Positions 5,237 through 6,416 of a DNA stretch of 6,416 nt are shown here, one piece after another. The DNA is from an uncultured Gemmiger sp. (GTDB lineage: Bacteria; Bacillota; Clostridia; Oscillospirales; Ruminococcaceae). The DNA is taken from contig CAUEKL010000139.1 of NCBI GenBank assembly GCA_959018215.1, positions 1 through 6,416 of the forward strand. The letters run 5' to 3'. Made by a program: the position numbers and the translations under genes. The notes under the pieces were generated by a model. That model searched no databases, was not told where the DNA came from, and worked only from the letters and a program-made list of their open reading frames with translations. Positions within the stretch are counted from its first letter, which is position 1. Every line of letters starts with the position of its first letter.

Positions 5237-6416
5237 TTGTCTTTTCACCCCGTACTAAAAATCCCCAAATTCCTCCGCACCCTGCTCACCGCCCTGGCGG
5301 TGGCGGTGCTGTCGGTTGCGCTGACCTTTCTGATGCACAACCAGGACACCTTCCGCACCGGCTTCTGGGACGATTACTCCCAGTCCCTGGTGTTCGCCCG
5401 GATTCTGCAGATGCAGCAGGACCAGAGCGCCCCTGGCGGGTTCCTGGGCAGCTACACCGGCACCTTCGGCGACACCCAGAACCGCTACCTCTACCGGGAA
5501 AACACCCCCGTCACCCCCGACCAGTACCTGAGCTACACCCACCAGTCGGGGCTGCAGGGGCTGGGATTCGGGGTGCTCAACAAGGTGTTCTCGGTCTGGC
5601 AGGACAACGGCGAAGCCCGGGAACGGATGCTCTACGCCACCAACAGTATTTTGTTTTACGCCGTGTCCCTCTGTCTGTGCATCGGGCTGTGGCGTGCTTT
5701 CGGCGCCCCGGCGGCCATGGGCTGGATGGCGGCGGTACTGCTCTCCCCCTGGGTGCAGCGGGGAATGAAGGACCTGTACTGGTGCCTGTGGACCTGGCTG
5801 CTCCCCGCCCTGGCGGGACTGATTCTCTGCGCCGTCACCCAAAAACGCCGCACCACCCCCTCCTGGGCCTATCTGCTGGTGTTTCTGGCGGTGTGCGTGC
5901 GGTGCATGTGCGGGTTTGAGTTCATCTCCGCCTTCCTGATTCTGGCCGAAGTGCCCCTCTTCCTCTGTTGGGTGCTGGCTCTGGGCCAGAAACGCCCCGC
6001 CATGGGCTGGTTCATGCGGATGTTCCGCACCGGGCTGGCCGCCCTGGCCGGGGTGGCGGCGGCCCTGGTCGTCTGGCTCATTCAAAGCTATTTCTACTTC
6101 GGCACCTGGGCCGCTGCCTGGGACAACGTGGTGGCCGCCGCTTTGCGCCACACCACCGGCGGCACCGCCACCGCCGCGGCCATGCTGGACCGGTACTTTG
6201 TGCAGGGGGAGGCTGTCTTGCAGCTGGGCCCGGTGGGCCTGACCCCGCCGGTGTGGCTGGGGCTCTGCCTGGCCGTCTTTGTGTTGGCGGCGGTGGTGCT
6301 GGCGGTCCGCCGCCGCGCCCTGCCCCCGGAATACGCCGCCCTGGGCGCCCTCTTCCTGCTGGGGCTGGCGGCCCCCGTCAGCTGGATGGTCCTGGCCCCC
6401 GCCCACTGTGAACCCC
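5237..6416 (+). CDS. Polytopic membrane protein, possible GT-C-type glycosyltransferase (3' partial)
   Basis: The frame is open to the right edge, giving 393 residues from TTG at 5237. The first ATG in frame (5333) would begin after the first membrane helix (about residues 12-32), so an upstream start is required; TTG with AAAGGCGG seven bases before it fits best. After helix 1 comes a roughly 100-residue, probably extracytoplasmic, segment with WDDYSQ at 44-49 and SYTHQSGLQGLGFG at 99-112. Further hydrophobic stretches lie near 135-152, 158-172, 179-201, 208-222, 228-250, 263-285, 337-357 and 366-386. A single helix followed by a loop with an acidic pair, then many helices, is the plan of GT-C transferases, which move sugars from lipid-linked donors; here that is inference from topology and the DD pair only. 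Other polytopic families remain possible. It is divided from the upstream genes by about 970 non-coding bases, so it is probably a separate transcription unit. Confidence 0.8.
   Translation, partial: MSFHPVLKIPKFLRTLLTALAVAVLSVALTFLMHNQDTFRTGFWDDYSQSLVFARILQMQQDQSAPGGFLGSYTGTFGDTQNRYLYRENTPVTPDQYLSYTHQSGLQGLGFGVLNKVFSVWQDNGEARERMLYATNSILFYAVSLCLCIGLWRAFGAPAAMGWMAAVLLSPWVQRGMKDLYWCLWTWLLPALAGLILCAVTQKRRTTPSWAYLLVFLAVCVRCMCGFEFISAFLILAEVPLFLCWVLALGQKRPAMGWFMRMFRTGLAALAGVAAALVVWLIQSYFYFGTWAAAWDNVVAAALRHTTGGTATAAAMLDRYFVQGEAVLQLGPVGLTPPVWLGLCLAVFVLAAVVLAVRRRALPPEYAALGALFLLGLAAPVSWMVLAPAHCEP

Noticed and set aside
4357..5258. Several small open frames in the intergenic block (4357-4545, 4664-4846, 4787-4996, 4872-5258, 4989-5198)
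   Set aside because: They translate the repeat hairpins, with no good ribosome-binding sites and no domains. Similar peptide fragments arise on both strands simply because the repeats are inverted.
5255..6406. Long open frame on the minus strand opposite the membrane protein
   Set aside because: Its product is rich in Gly, Gln, His and Pro with no domain, as expected for the complement of a GC-rich hydrophobic coding sequence; the plus-strand frame gives clear membrane helices.

Overview
The window is GC-rich and carries three same-strand protein genes plus one long non-coding interval. The proteins (a membrane-anchored GH25 lysozyme with bacterial Ig-like domain, a beta-CASP metallo-beta-lactamase-fold nuclease, a polytopic membrane protein) and the short CCTCCCC/GGGGAGG palindromic repeats between genes suggest a high-GC gut Clostridia genome of the Oscillospiraceae type (Faecalibacterium, Gemmiger or Subdoligranulum relatives). 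This assignment is an inference from style of sequence; nothing here fixes the species.

Layout. Positions 2-2578 hold the 3' part of a cell-envelope protein whose reading frame is already open at the left edge: basic cytoplasmic tail, one membrane helix, an intact GH25 muramidase domain, a Big_2-type Ig-like domain, and then a region that aligns along its length with the UshA/5'-nucleotidase fold but has lost the metal-binding and substrate-binding residues. After a 55-base gap with a good ribosome-binding site comes a complete beta-CASP nuclease-like gene (2634-4265), probably co-transcribed with the first. At the right end a multi-pass membrane protein (5237 to the edge), tentatively of the GT-C glycosyltransferase type, starts from a TTG codon and runs out of the window.

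Between 4266 and 5236 I see no credible gene. This stretch is built as two copies of the same composite element facing each other: [repeat A - body 1 - repeat B] on the plus strand and [repeat D - body 2 - repeat C] on the minus strand, separated by 46 bases. The bodies share several hairpins, and at several stems the two copies differ by changes on both sides that keep the pairing. Body 2 also carries about 130 bases absent from body 1, with four hairpins in a row. This looks like a structured, probably mobile or formerly mobile, non-coding repeat family, and is the most unusual part of the window together with the pseudo-phosphoesterase tail of the lysozyme.

The three genes do not form an obvious pathway. 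The first and third act at or in the cell envelope; the second is a probable RNA-processing enzyme. The repeat block separates the first two genes from the third, which therefore probably needs its own promoter; I could not identify one with confidence.
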